From: Lepus europaeus
Taxonomy: Eukaryota; Chordata; Mammalia; Lagomorpha; Leporidae
NCBI RefSeq assembly: GCF_033115175.1
Contig: NC_084838.1
Coordinates: forward strand, 59,302,468 to 59,366,467
DNA: 64,000 nucleotides
Direction: 5' to 3'
Shown here piece by piece: positions 23,259 to 34,244 of this stretch. Position numbers and translations under genes: made by a program. The notes below the pieces were generated by a model. That model made no database searches. It had not been told where the DNA came from and worked only from the letters and a program-made list of their open reading frames with translations. Numbering within the stretch: position 1 is the first letter of the stretch; the number at the start of each line of letters is the position of its first letter.

Positions 23259-23608
23259 TGGGGCCAGTGCTGTGGCGCAGTCGGTTAATCCTTGGCCTGC
23301 GGTACCGGCATCCCACATGGGCACCAGTTCTAGTTCCGGTTGCTCCTTTTCCAGTACAGCTCTCTGCTATGCCCTGGGAAAGCAGTATAAGATGGGTCAA
23401 GTTCTTGGAACCCTGAACCGTGTGGGAGACTGGAAGAAGCTCTTGTCTCCTGCCTTCAGATCCGCACAGCTCCAGCCATTGCAGCCATTTTGGGAGTGAA
23501 CCAGCAGATGGAAGGCCATTCTCTCTGTCTGCCTCTCACTGTCTGTAACTCTATCTCTCAAATAAATAAATAAAAAATCTTTAAAAAATAAAAATAATCA
23601 ATAAAAAA
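23259..23608 (+). mobile_element. CSINE with 11-bp target-site duplication
   Basis: GGGGCCAGTGCTGTGGCGCA head and a long A/AAT-rich tail. Target duplication GAAAAGACACT at 23248-23258 and 23609-23619. Confidence 0.93.
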
Positions 23609-23629
23609 GAAAAGACACTGAGTTTACAC

Positions 23630-24342
23630 CTTAGGCTGATAACTAAGATTTAGAGACAGCTTCAACAATTTTAAAAACACAATAAATGAAAACAAAAAAC
23701 AGTCATATGTATGGGGGAAAATTTTATTTCCAGAGTTACCATATTATTATATTTAAATTCCTAGTTTCCAAAAAAAAAAAAAAAAACACTTCACAAGGAA
23801 TACAAAGAAACAGGAAATTATGGTTCAAAGGAAAGCAATATTTTTAGAAAGACTTAATGGCAAGTCTGTGAGACAAAGACTTAAAACAAACTTTTAAGGA
23901 TGCTTAAGGAACAAAAGTAATGGAAATATTATTAAAGAGAGAAAACTAAAAAGAAGTCAAAGAAGAAATTCTGGAGTTGAAAAGTATAATAACTGAAGCA
24001 AAAATTTTATTACAGGTATTCAAAGGCAAATTTGAATAGGTTAGTAGAAAGAATCAGCAGACATGAAGTTAAAACAATGAAAATTCATGAGTCTGAGCAA
24101 CAGAAAAAAATAACTAAAGAAAAGTGAATTATTCTAAGAGACCTCTGGAATAACATCAAGTAGATTAACATATAGATTGTGGGAGTTACAGTAGAAGGGA
24201 GTGAGGAAGGGGGCAGAGGGAATATTTGAAGAAGTAACGGCTGTAAACTCTCCAAAATTTGATGATATATGTAAATATAAACACCCAAGAATCTCAAGGA
24301 GCCCCAAGTAGGATGAACTCAAAAAGACTCACAGTGCCCACT
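23630..24342 (+). pseudogene. Ancient L1 5' region and ORF1 remnant
   Basis: Holds the old mammalian L1 blocks in order: GTTACCATATTATTATATTT, CAAAGAAACAGGAAATTATG, GAAATTCTGGAGTTGAAAAG (coiled-coil coding part), ATCAAGTAGATTAACATATA, AATATTTGAAGAAGTAACGG and CAAGTAGGATGAACTC. These encode the ORF1 coiled coil and RNA-binding domain of an L1M/L1ME-type element. The frame is broken many times and an A17 tract (23770-23786) interrupts it. It is probably the 5' part of the same element whose endonuclease region resumes near 26040. Confidence 0.75.
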
Positions 24343-24392
24343 GGGGTGGATATTTAGCAAAGCAGCTAAGTCGCCACTTGGGATGCACACAT
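24343..24392 (+). mobile_element. Head fragment of an older CSINE
   Basis: GGGGTGGATATTTAGCAAAG and GCCACTTGGGATGC are the first 50 bases of an older CSINE in plus sense. The rest is missing where the minus-strand SINE begins. Confidence 0.6.
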
Positions 24393-24399
24393 CTCTCTC

Positions 24400-24729
24400 T
24401 TTTTTTTAAAGATTTATTTTATTTATTTGAAAGACAGAGTTACAGAGAGAAGTAGAGACAGAGAGAGAGGTCTTCCATCCGCTGGTTCCCTCCCCAGATG
24501 GCCACAACGGCCGAACCTGCGCAGATCTCAAGGCAGGAGCTAGGAGCTTCTTCAGGGTCTCTCACGTGGGTGCAGAGGCCCAAGGACTTGGGCCATCTTC
24601 TACTGCTTTCCCAGGCCATAGCAGAGAGCTGGATCAGAAGAGGAGCAGCCAGGGCTAAAACCAGCACCCATATGGGATGCTGGCACTTCAGGCCAGGGCT
24701 TTAACCTGCTGTGCCACAGTGTTGGCCCC
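24400..24729 (-). mobile_element. CSINE, minus strand, at the broken end of the RPF1 pseudogene
   Basis: Tail AAAGATTTATTTTATTTATT, core GCACCCATATGGGATGC, reversed head CACAGTGTTGGCCCC. Its head abuts the RPF1 codons for GIQ. On the tail side the sequence is L1/SINE, not RPF1. Confidence 0.93.
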
Positions 24730-26030
24730 TGAATTGCTGCTTTCTTTTTACTCTTGAATACGTAGCTGTGAAATCTGAAGATATAATCCCGCTGATTGTG
24801 GAACGTGGCAACCTGCCTTTCCAATAAACTGAGGATTATGGGGAAAGAGAGAAGCAACTCTATGTTCAATAGAATGACCTAGCTGTGCTGAAAATTATTC
24901 AACATTACTTCAGGTCTGTGGGGTTCTTGCTTCTTCTCTTAATTTCTTTACAAACACTGCTCATTTTTAAATGAGCAGTGGACCATTTGGCAAGTGACTC
25001 AAAATCAGTCCATCTGTTGGTGTTTTACTATCTTCATTAATAATGATCAGATTTGTGCAATCTCTTGAAATGCACTGTGGAATAATTTTTTTCAGAGCCA
25101 GGCCTCTTTTGTAATAAACATGTAAGTTTGGTGTAACTGTGGAGAGCTGTTCAGAGTCTTAGTGTTCTTCCATGAGGTCTCTCTGATGTTGTGATGAGAA
25201 TTTGGGAGAAATTTGTTGAAGTAAGAAGCAAATTCATCTGTAGCTTCCTCATAAGCAACCTCTTCATCATTAGGCTCTACTATGGTTACTACGGTTTCAT
25301 CATATTCCCGCTGGTTGTCAATGATCTTGGGTACAGGTTTTGGTGGAACCTTATCATCAAAGGCCTCTCCCTGCTTTTTAAGTTTTTTCTTAGCTGCCAA
25401 TTTTTTTTTTTTTTTTTTTTTGACAGGCAGAGTGGACAGTGAGAGAGAGAGAGAAAGGTCTTCCTTTTTTCTGTTAGTTCGCCCCTCAATGGCCGCTGCG
25501 GCCAGCGCACCGCGCTGATCCGAAATCAGGAGCCAGGTGCCTCTCCTGGTCTCCCATGCGAGTGCAGGTGCCCAAGCACTTGGGCCATCCTCCATTGCAC
25601 TCCCGGGCCATAGCAGAGAGCTGGCCTAGAAGAGGGGCAACGGGGACAGAATCCGGCGCCCCGACAGGGACTAGAACCTGGGGTGCTGGCGCTGCAGGCA
25701 GAGGATTAGCCTAATGAGCCACGGCGCCGGCCTAGCTACGAACTTTTCCTTGCTCTGCTTCTGCTTCCACCGCGTGAACATCAAGTGTCCTGGCTGTTTG
25801 TTCTTAATCTCGGAAATGCTGACACCTGGAGGAAACGCAGCTGCTTTCGGAGGCTGAACCCCACTTTCTGTCACCCCATCCCCGGAGACTGTAGCCTCCT
25901 ACGGTTCTTCAGTAGCGGCTTTCCTTTTCAGGTTTTTCTGCCCCACGGAGCCGGTGTTATCCGCTGCCTTCCCCATTATGTTGGGTTCTTTGCCAAGAAG
26001 GGGAATTTAAACATTTAGCTACCAAAACAA
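24730..26030 (-). pseudogene. RPF1: Processed pseudogene of RPF1, 3'-truncated, split by a SINE
   Basis: RPF1 is a nucleolar Brix-domain protein of 60S ribosome assembly. Minus-strand sequence starts at an ATG (25976) reading MGKAADNTGSVGQKNLKRKA, then [20 protein letters not shown] and [15 protein letters not shown]. After the SINE (25732-25401) it resumes with [38 protein letters not shown], and later [15 protein letters not shown] and [14 protein letters not shown] from the Brix domain. The exons are contiguous, which marks a retrocopy. Codon 26 is TAG (25901-25899), several frameshifts follow residue FASYFN, and about the last 45 residues plus any poly-A tail are absent. It lies inside an old L1. 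The 5' end merges into L1 near 26030. The family call is confident; no function is expected. Confidence 0.9.
25401..25732 (-). mobile_element. Young CSINE inserted in the RPF1 pseudogene
   Basis: Poly-T tail, GACAGGCAGAGTGGACAGTG, CpG-rich body and head GAGCCACGGCGCCGGCC. Flanking TAGCTGCCAAT (25391-25401) and TAGCTACGAAC (25733-25743) are a diverged target duplication from the RPF1 codons for LAA. Confidence 0.93.
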
Positions 26031-26235
26031 CCTCAGCTGAACCTAAAAGAAGGTATTCATGCAGGAGATGAGGGACAAAAATACTATATCTACAAAACAA
26101 AGAACAAAATGATAGAAGTCCCTCCTTATCAGTACTTCAGATTTCACTTACATATAAAATTTAATTACTTTAAATGGCTTAAACACCCCAGCAAAAAAAC
26201 ATATTAGTAGGATGACTTTTGAAAAATAAAAAACC

Positions 26236-26552
26236 AAGGCCCAGTGTAGCAGGTAAAGCCACCTCTGGAGGGACTGGCATCTCATATGGGCACCATTGGA
26301 GTCCCGGCTGCTCCACTTCTGATTCCCAGCTAATGTACCTGGGAAAAGCAGCAGAAGGTGGCTCAAGTGCTTGGGCTCCTGCTGCCCTCCTGGGAGACCT
26401 GGAAGTAGCTCCAGGCTCCAGGCTTCAGACTGGCCAAGCCCCAGCTATTGCAGCCATTTAGGGAGTGAACCAGCAGAAGGAAGACCTCTCTGCCTCTCTC
26501 TCTGTCTCTGTCTCTCTCTCTGTAAGTCTTTCATGTAAATAAATAAATTTTT
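26236..26552 (+). mobile_element. CSINE within the ancient L1
   Basis: CAAGGCCCAGTGTAGCAGGT (eroded head), CATATGGGCACC core, AAATAAATAAATTTTTAAAA tail. Confidence 0.9.
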
Positions 26553-26566
26553 AAAAAGTACATTTA

Positions 26567-26880
26567 GGGGCCACCACTGTGGCACAGGGAGTAAAGCCAC
26601 CACCTGCAGTGCCGGCATCCCATAAGGGCGCCAGTTCGAGTCCCGGCTGCTCCTCTTCCAATCCTGCTGCCTGCTAATAGCTTGGGAAGGCAGTGGAAGA
26701 TGACCCAAATCTTTGGGCCCCTGCACCTGTGTGAGAGACCTGAAAGAAGCTCCTGGCTCCCAGCTTCAGATCAGCCCAACTCCGGCCGCTGCGGCCATTT
26801 GGGGAGTGAACCAGCAGATGGTAAACCTCTCTCTCTGCCTCTGCCTCTCTGTAACTCTGCCTTTAAAATAAATGAATTTT
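26567..26880 (+). mobile_element. CSINE with perfect 14-bp target-site duplication
   Basis: GGGGCCACCACTGTGGCACA head and AGTTCGAGTCCC B box. Target duplication AAAAAGTACATTTA at 26553-26566 and 26881-26894. The left copy is partly the tail of the preceding SINE, so this one inserted into that tail. Confidence 0.93.
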
Positions 26881-28502
26881 AAAAAGTACATTTAAAATAA
26901 ATAAAAATTTTAAAACCCATGATCCAACTACACTGTACCTATGAGAGACTCACTCACCTTGGACCTTAAGATACAAATAGCCTGAAAGTGAAAGGATAGA
27001 AAAATATTCTATGCAAATAGAAATCAAAAGAGGGCAGGAGTGGCTATACTAATATTAGACAAAATAGACTTCAAATCATAAAAGGCTATAAGCAACAAAA
27101 GATATCACATATTGATAACAGATCAGCAAGAAGATATAAAAATGATAACTATTTATGTACTTTATGACAGACCAACAAAATACAAGAAAAACTGACAGAA
27201 CTGAAGAGAGAAGTAAAAGTTCTTCAGTAATAGATGGAAATTTCAATGTCCCATTCTCAAGGACAGATAAAACAAGACAGCAGTAAGGAAACAGAGAATT
27301 TAAGCAACACAAAAAATTAGCTATATCCAATAGACATATACAGAACATGCTACCCAAAAACAGCAGCATGTATGTTCTTCTAAAATGCACATGACATTTC
27401 TCAGGATACAGCACATGGTGGGCCACAAGTCAAGTCTCAACAGATCTTAAAGATAGAGATTATACAAAGTATCTTCTCTCACCATAGGAGGATGCAGATA
27501 GATATCAGTAGCAGAAATAAAGTGGGAAAATTCACAAAACTGTGGAAATCAAACAATACACTCCTAAACAACCAAGTGGCCAAAGAAGAAATCACAAGAG
27601 CAATTGGAAAATATTTAAAGTTAAATGAAATGAAAATACTAGCATACCATAACTTATAAGGGACAGCAAAAGCAGTACTAAGGGGGAAATTTATAAGTAC
27701 AAATGCTTACACTAGAAAATAGCAAAGATATCCAATCAACAACTTAACTTTATAACTTAAAAACTAGAGAAAGAAGAATGAACTAAACCTAAGGCTAACC
27801 AAGGAATGAAATAATAAACACAGCAGCAAACAAAAAAGAGAACAGAAAATGAATGAAACCAAAAGCTAACTCTTTGAAAAGAGCAACAAATTGAAACTCA
27901 TTATCTAGACAGACTATGAAAAATAAAGAAGTCTCAAATCACTAACATCAGAAAAGAAAATGGGGCCATTACTACCAATCCTAAAAAATAAAAATGCTTT
28001 TAAGAGAGTGCTATGAACAACAGTGTATCAATAAATTGGATAACTTAGGTGAAAGGGACAATTTCTAGAAGGAAATAACTTTCCAAGATTAAATAAGGAA
28101 GATATACAAAATCTCAAGAGACCTGTAAGCAGCAAGGAAATTGAATCAATAATCAAAAATCTAACAACAGAAAGCCATGAACCAGATGCTTCAGAAGGGA
28201 ATTCCACCAAACATTTAAAGAATCAATGCCAATTCTTCTTCAACTTTCCCAAAATACTAAGGGGAGGAAGGAAAACTTTCAAATTCATTTTATGAGGTCA
28301 GCATCACCCTGATACCAAACCCAGAAAGACAATATAAGAAAAGAAAGTTATAGGCCAATATTCCTGAAAGATATTGTTGCTAAAATCCTCAACAAAACAC
28401 GAGTGATTGTATTCAATACCACAATAATAGGATCAGATGCCATGACTGTATAAAACTTACCGCTGGAATGCACAAATAGTCCAACATACAGAAATCAATT
28501 AA

Positions 28503-28767
28503 TGGGGTGCAGTGGTTAACACTACTTGGGATGCCAACAATCCATGTTGAAGTGCCTGAGTTTGCTTCCTAAATCCACTCTCAAGTCTAGCTTCCTGATA
28601 ATGTATACCTTGAGAAGCAGCAAGAAATAGCTTGAGTAGTCATATCCTTGATTTTGACCTGGCCCAGTTCTGGCTATTGCAAGAATCTGGGGAGTGAACA
28701 ACCAGATGGGAGATCGCTATCTCTCCCCGTTCTTTGTCTCCCTATCTTTCAAGTAAATAAAATAATT
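28503..28767 (+). mobile_element. Old CSINE at the edge of the inverted L1
   Basis: GGGGTGCAGTGGTTAACACT, CTTGGGATGCCAACAATCC, CTGGCCCAGTTCTGGC and AAGTAAATAAAATAATTTTT. Flanked by ATCAATT on both sides (28494-28501 region and 28771-28778). Confidence 0.75.
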
Positions 28768-28781
28768 TTTAAAGATCAATT

Positions 28782-29910
28782 TATGTGTTTTGGCTTTCCA
28801 TTCCTAACATGCTCTCAGAGGTTTTTCAGCCAGACCAGAATGCCTTAAGGGCTGATTCTGAAGTCAGAGCGTTATTTGAAGTGATTGTCATTCTGAGTCT
28901 GCTGTATGGACTGCTTCCCATGTTGGAGCATTCACTCTTTTTTGATTCTTTCTATTATTATTTTCAAATATTTAGTCCTATTTATATGATCACTTTAACT
29001 CTAAATGCTATCAGTGTGATCACTTTATCACTTAATCTTATCTCCATGCTCTCTCTAACATTCAAAATGCTATTTTTTCCACCCAGTTTAAGGAAGTTTG
29101 GGAACTCATAGTAAGTTTTTAAACTGTATCCTTAGGAATAGGTCTGTATGAATATATGAAGAATTATACAGTTTTGCAGTTGCAAACTTCATATGTTTCA
29201 CAGTTATGTCTTTAGGAACATGATGATTTTTCCCACAGTGCCTACCCTCCCACCCACACTCCTACCCCCTTTCATTTTACCTCTCTTATTTCCACTCTTG
29301 TTTTTTAACTAAGATCTATTTTCAGTTAACTTTATACATATATGACTATCTCTATTTTGGGTAAAAGTTCAACAGATAGTATGAGAAAGAAGAAAAAAGA
29401 GAAACAAATGAAGGGAAAAAAAGCAAACTGTTCTTCAACAATCAAGACAAGAGAGATTCAAAGCGATTGCTTCACAAAGTTTCAGTTTCACTTCCCCAGA
29501 TTGACCTTAGGTGTTCTATCAGTTATCACAGATCAAGGAGAACATGTGGTATTTTTCCCTTTGGGACTGGCTAATTTCACTAAGTACAATGTTTTCCAGT
29601 TTCATCCATTTTGTTGTAAATGACTGGATTTCATTTTTTTTTACCACAGTTTAATATTCCATAGAGTACGTGTCTCATAATTTCTTTATCCAGTCTTCCA
29701 CTGAGGAGCACTTAGGTTGATTCCATGTCTTAGCTATTATGAATTGAGCTGCAATAAACATGGAGGTGCAGATCGCTCTTTTATTTGCTGATTTCATTTC
29801 CCTTGGGTAAATTCTGAGGAGTGGGATGGCTGGATTATATGGTAGGTCTATATTTAGATTCCTGAGGTATCTCCATACTGTTTTCTAGAGTGGCTGTACC
29901 AGTTTACACT
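28782..29910 (-). mobile_element. Inverted 5' segment of a twin-primed L1
   Basis: Minus-sense L1: from TGTGTTTTGGCTTTCC (3' UTR) rightward through the 3' UTR (GATGATTTTTCCCACAGTG, CAACAGATAGTATGAG) into the ORF2 end (GTTTAATATTCCATAGAGT, TGAATTGAGCTGCAATAAAC, GTATCTCCATACTG). At 29911 the sense flips to plus at nearly the same point of the 3' UTR. Confidence 0.8.
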
Positions 29911-30230
29911 GTGACAAAAAGTTTCCCACATGAAGGCCTTCTGTGGGTGAGATTCCAACAGAAAGAAGTGATCATCAAAGAAAGATGTACTCACTCTGAA
30001 GGGAGGAGAGAACTTCCACTTTGCCCATGGCCCTGTCTAAATAAGGAAGGAGTTAGTGTATTCAAAGAGCTTCCACAGCCTAGGCAGCTCATATCAAGAG
30101 CCTTGGGTGACCACTGTTGTCATACATAAGAGTGTTACTTGTTAAATTAACAACAATAGTCACCGTACACTAACTTCCCATGCAAGACCTCTCTCCTCAA
30201 AGATTTATATTATGAAAGTTAATAGTAAAA
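29911..30230 (+). mobile_element. Plus-sense 3' UTR continuation of the twin-primed L1
   Basis: Resumes at CACATGAAGGCCTTCTGTGG and follows the rabbit L1 3' UTR as at 45285-45600: GGGAGGAGAGAACTTCCACT, CAAGAGCCTTGGGTGA, TTAACAACAATAGTCACCG. Similarity fades near 30230. Confidence 0.8.
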
Positions 30231-30364
30231 CTTGACCACAAAGATTGACCTCGCTTTATGGTAAAGTAGAGGACATCATCTATGTATGAAAAGCCAGTCT
30301 ACCCACTTGCAAAAGACGCATCATTCCTGGATTCTTCTCCAAAGTTAACTCTCTCAAAAAATAA

Positions 30365-30400
<36 letters not shown>

Positions 30401-30866
30401 AGTCAAATAAAAGTTTACTTTTATTGACTTAAAAAGTATTTTCTTCCCTTATTGTAATAGCAAGTCTGTTGTTGTTCTATTGCACAGTAGTGTAATAATA
30501 GTTAGCAATAACATACTGTATGTTTCTAAATAGCTAGAAAAAAACTTCTGAATATATACACTACAAAGAAACCTTGAATATATGAAATGATGGATGCTAA
30601 TTATCCTGAATGATCATTCAAATGTATGCATGTATCAAAATATTACATTGTACCCCATAAATATTCACAATTACTGTTTGTCAATAAATTTAAAAAATTT
30701 TGAAATTTAAAAAAATAAAAAGAAAAACATGCAATACATATACATATATATTCTTAAAATGGTATCTATGTACTACACTGAATCTGTTCTCTTTGTATTG
30801 ATATTAGATTAACATGAAAAAATACACTAAAAATAAAGAAAATTTGACTTTATGGGGAAAAAAAAG
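30231..30866 (+). mobile_element. Composite L1 3' ends with microsatellite
   Basis: 30415-30725 matches the L1MA-type 3' end (CTAAATAGCTAG, CATGTATCAAAATATTACAT, TGTACCCCATAAATATTCAC). 30726-30860 looks like another L1 3' tail (CTGAATCTGTTCTCTTTG) ending in A8 next to the repeated target AAAGATCAATTTAT. The order of events here is unclear. Confidence 0.5.
30365..30400. repeat. (GATA)9 microsatellite
   Basis: Near-perfect GATA/ATAG run, probably grown from an A-rich retroelement tail (CAAAAAATAAATAGAT). A likely length-polymorphic locus. Confidence 0.95.
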
Positions 30867-31229
30867 ATCAATTTATATGACATATCACATTAATAGAAGG
30901 AAGGGTAGATATCACGTGATCATCTCACCAGATGCATAAAAAGCTCTTGATAAAATTGAACATAATTTCATGATTAACAAACTATGACTGGAAGTACCAT
31001 AACATAATAAAAGCCCACAGCAAACATAGTATTCAACAGTGAAAGTCTGATAGCTTTTTCTCTAAGATTATGGACAAAGCAAGGATGCCTGCTTTTACCA
31101 CTTGTACTGACTATAGTACTGAAAGTACTAGGCAAGAAAAATAAATAAAAGGCATTGAAATTGAAAATGAGGAAGTAAAATTATCTGTTTATAGATTACA
31201 TGACTTTATAAGTAGGAAAACCTAAAGAT

Positions 31230-31248
31230 CACACACACACACACACAC
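31230..31248. repeat. (CA)n microsatellite
   Basis: About nine CA units within the L1 ORF2 remnant. Confidence 0.9.
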
Positions 31249-31277
31249 CCAAAAAACTCTGTTAGAACTAATAAACG

Positions 31278-31606
31278 GGGGCTGGCGCCATGGCTCACTT
31301 GGTTAATCCTCCGCCTGCGGTGCCGGCATCCCATATGGGTGCCAGGTTCTAGTCCTGGTTGCTCCTCTTCCAGTCCAGCTCTCTGCTGTGGCATCGGAGG
31401 GCAGTGGAGGATGGCCCATGTGCTTGGGCCCTGCACCCTCATGGGAGACCAGGAGGAAGTACCTGGCTCCTGGCTTCGGATCCGCATAGTTCTGGCCGGA
31501 GCGGCCATTTTGGGGGGTGAACCAATGGAAGGAAGACCTTTCTCTCTGTCTCTCTCTCTCTCTCTCACTGTCTGTCAAATAAATTAAAAAAAAAAAAAAA
31601 GAAAGA
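31278..31606 (+). mobile_element. CSINE within L1 ORF2
   Basis: GGGGCTGGCGCCATGGCTCA head, CCCATATGGGTGCCAGG core, long A tail. It splits the L1 stretch TTAGAACTAATAAA / GAATTCGGCAAAA. Confidence 0.93.
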
Positions 31607-32171
31607 AAAGAAAATGAATTCGGCAAAATAACAAGTTACAAAGTCAGCACACAAAAATCAGTTGTGTTTTCTACACTAACAACAAATAATCTGCAAAGGA
31701 AATTATAAAGCCAATTCCATTTATAATACAACAAAAAGAACAAAATACTTAAGGATTAACTTAACCCAAGAGGTAAAAATATTTGTGCAATGGGAACCAC
31801 AAAGCACTGCTGAAAGATACTAAAGACACAAACAAATGGAAACACATTCAGGTTCATGGATTAGAAGACTGAATATTGCTAAGATGTGAATACTTCCCAA
31901 GATAATTTGAAGAGCCAGTGCAATCCTTATCAAAATTGCAATGATGTTCTTTGTAGAACAGAACAACCTATTCTAAAATTCCTTGTGGAATCTCAAAGAA
32001 CCCGAAATACCCAAAACAATATTAAAAAAAAGGTAACAAAGCTGGGGACTCACATTTCCTATTTCAAAACTTACTACAAAGCTACAGTAATCAAAAGTGT
32101 TGTGCTGGCATAATGACAGATATAGAGAAAAGTGAAACAGAACAAAGCTAAGTTAATCATTGCCTATTGGT

Positions 32172-32474
32172 CAAGTCATTTTTCTTTTCATAGAGACAGA
32201 GAGAGACTAATAGAGTTTCTATTCACTGGTTCACTCCCAAAATGCCTGAAATAGCCAGTCCTGCCTAGGCCAAAGCCAGGAGCCAAGAGCTTAGTTCAGG
32301 TCTTCTTTATCTGTGGTAGGGACTCACTCAATGAGTCATCACCTGCTGCCTCCCAGGGTCTACATTAGTAGAATGTTAGCATTAAGAGCCACAGCTTTTG
32401 AACCCAAGCACTCTGATATGGGATGTAGGCATTCTAACCAGTGTCTTACTCACTAGGCCAATTGCTACCCCTAG
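32172..32474 (-). mobile_element. Older CSINE, minus strand, within L1
   Basis: CATAGAGACAGAGAGAGAC tail side, GCCTAGGCCAAAGCCAGGAG, CCTGCTGCCTCCCAGGGTC, TATGGGATGTAGGCATTC and reversed head CCAATTGCTACCCC. Confidence 0.8.
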
Positions 32475-32691
32475 TCAAATGACTTTTGACATGAAGGTCA
32501 AGACCATTCAGTGAAGGAAAGGGAAGTCTTTAATAAATGGTGCTTGGAAAACTGGATATCCACAGGCAAAAGAATCATCACCTAAAAGATCATCACCTAA
32601 CAGTATACACAAAAATTAAATCAAAGTGGATCAAAGACTTAAATGTAAAACTAAAAAGCATAAAACTCTTAGAAGAGAACTTGGGAAAAAA

Positions 32692-33015
32692 TTTTTTAAA
32701 ATGCTTATCCATTTGAAAGACAGAGTGACAGGGAGGGAGAGACAGAGAAAGAGATCTTCCATCTGTTGGTTCACTTCCCAAATGGCCCCAACATCCAGGG
32801 CTGGGCCAGGCTAAAACCAGGAGACAAGAACTCCATCCAGATCTTCCTCAAGGGTGGCCAGGGCCCAAGTACTTGGGCCATCTTCCACTGCTTTCCCAGA
32901 TGCATTAGCAAGGAGCTGGATAAGACGTGGAGCAGCTAGAGCTTGTACCAGCACTCTGATATGAGATGCTGGCATTGCAGGTGACAGCTTAATCCATGGT
33001 GACAAAATACTGGCC
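32692..33015 (-). mobile_element. CSINE, minus strand, within L1
   Basis: GAAAGACAGAGTGACAGGG, GATCTTCCATCTGTTGG, CAGCACTCTGATATGAGATG and a degraded reversed head CAAAATACTGGCC. Confidence 0.88.
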
Positions 33016-33919
33016 TGGATAAAAGTTTTATGACACTGGATTTGGCAGTGAGTTTTTGGATATGACAGCAAAGGCAAAGGCAACGAAGGAAAAAATATTA
33101 AATTGGACTCCATGAACATTTTAAAATTTTGTGCATAAAAATATACTATCAACAGACTGAAAAGATACAACCCACAGTATAGGAGAAAATGTTTGCAAAT
33201 CATGCACTTATATATGATAATGGATTAATGGTAAGAATATACCGAACTCCTAGAACTCAACAACGAAAACTCAACTCAAAAATGGGCAAAGGACTTGAAT
33301 GTTCTCCAAAAACTTATACAAACAGCCAAGTAGTACATGAAAAGATACTCAACATCACTAGTCATTGGGGAGATATAAATCAAATATACAAGGAAGCACT
33401 ATCTCATAGCAATTAGGATGGTTACTATCAAATTAGCCAGAAAGAGCAAATTACAAGTGCTGGCAAGGATGTGGAGAAATTGGAACTTATGCACACTGTT
33501 GGTGAAAATGTAAAATGATACAACTTCTGTGGAAACAATATAGTGGTTTCTCAAAAACTTAAAAATAGAATTATCATATAATCCAGTGCGTTTTTGTCTC
33601 TGGGTTTATACCTCAAAGAATTGAAAGGAGGATCTCTAAGAGCTATTTATACAGCCAGCTTCATAGCAGCATTACTCATAATAGCTAAAAATACAAGCAA
33701 TTTAAGTTCACTAATGGATGAATAGATAAGCAAAATGTATTATATAAATACAAGAAGAAATTTTTAGCTATATAAAGAAAAAATTGTGTCATATTTTATG
33801 TTTACGAGCCTTGAGGACATTACATTAAGTGAAATAAGCCAGTAAAAAAGACAAATATTGTATGATTCCATATATACAAGGTACTTAGAGTAGTACTAAG
33901 CACTCAAAAATATAAGTGA

Positions 33920-34020
33920 TGGTGATTCTTATTACTCAGACAATTCTATCAGCACTTGGCGAATTACAAAACACATAGTAGAGACTCAATAATTGCTTGG
34001 AGAAGAAATCATTGGTTACT
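33920..34020 (+). mobile_element. L2 3' end fragment
   Basis: CAGCACTTGGCGAATTAC, ACACATAGTAGAGACTCAAT and AATTGCTTGGA resemble the terminal L2 segment (GCACATAGTAGGTGCTCAATAAATG). Confidence 0.45.
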
Positions 34021-34244
34021 ACTTTGATTATTGCTTCATTTCAGGATGATATAAAGAATAAAAATTGTTCATGAAGATTGTGACTGATGAAAGTCTTGAG
34101 ATCTAATGGCATTCTTTTTGTAGAAATAAATAAGATGAACTGGAAATATTAATGATTGATGAATGAATAAAGACAATATATATGTCACAAATATAACATA
34201 ATATAATCCATAGATATGTATTTTACACATATTTATATTTATGA

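Larger units (their letters stand above)
26040..28502 (+). pseudogene. Ancient L1 ORF2, endonuclease to RT, first part
   Basis: L1M-type ORF2 in plus sense: CCTCCTTATCAGTACTTCAG, then, after two SINEs, CCCATGATCCAACTACACTG, AGAGACTCACTCACC, TATACTAATATTAGACAAAA and TAGACTTCAAATC (endonuclease). Further on come GGCCACAAGTCAAGTCTC, AAGAAGAAATCACAAGAGC and ACATTTAAAGAATCAATGCC (start of RT). Stops are in every frame. The element is cut at 28502 by a SINE and a younger L1 and continues at 30867. Confidence 0.85.
30867..33900 (+). pseudogene. Ancient L1 ORF2, RT to C-terminus, second part
   Basis: Continues the element interrupted at 28502: CATCTCACCAGATGCATAAA (RT), GAGGAAGTAAAATTATCTGT followed by a ruined catalytic box (TTATAGATTACATGAC in place of the FADD codons), AAGATTCTCAAC-type downstream blocks, CTCAACAACGAAAACTC, GCATTACTCATAATAGC and AAGTGAAATAAGCCAG. 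Three SINEs interrupt it. The last recognisable L1 base is near 33900. Confidence 0.85.

Noticed and set aside
22948..23400. 150-codon minus-strand open frame
   Set aside because: It spans two SINEs and their spacer. The sequence is SINE shadow.
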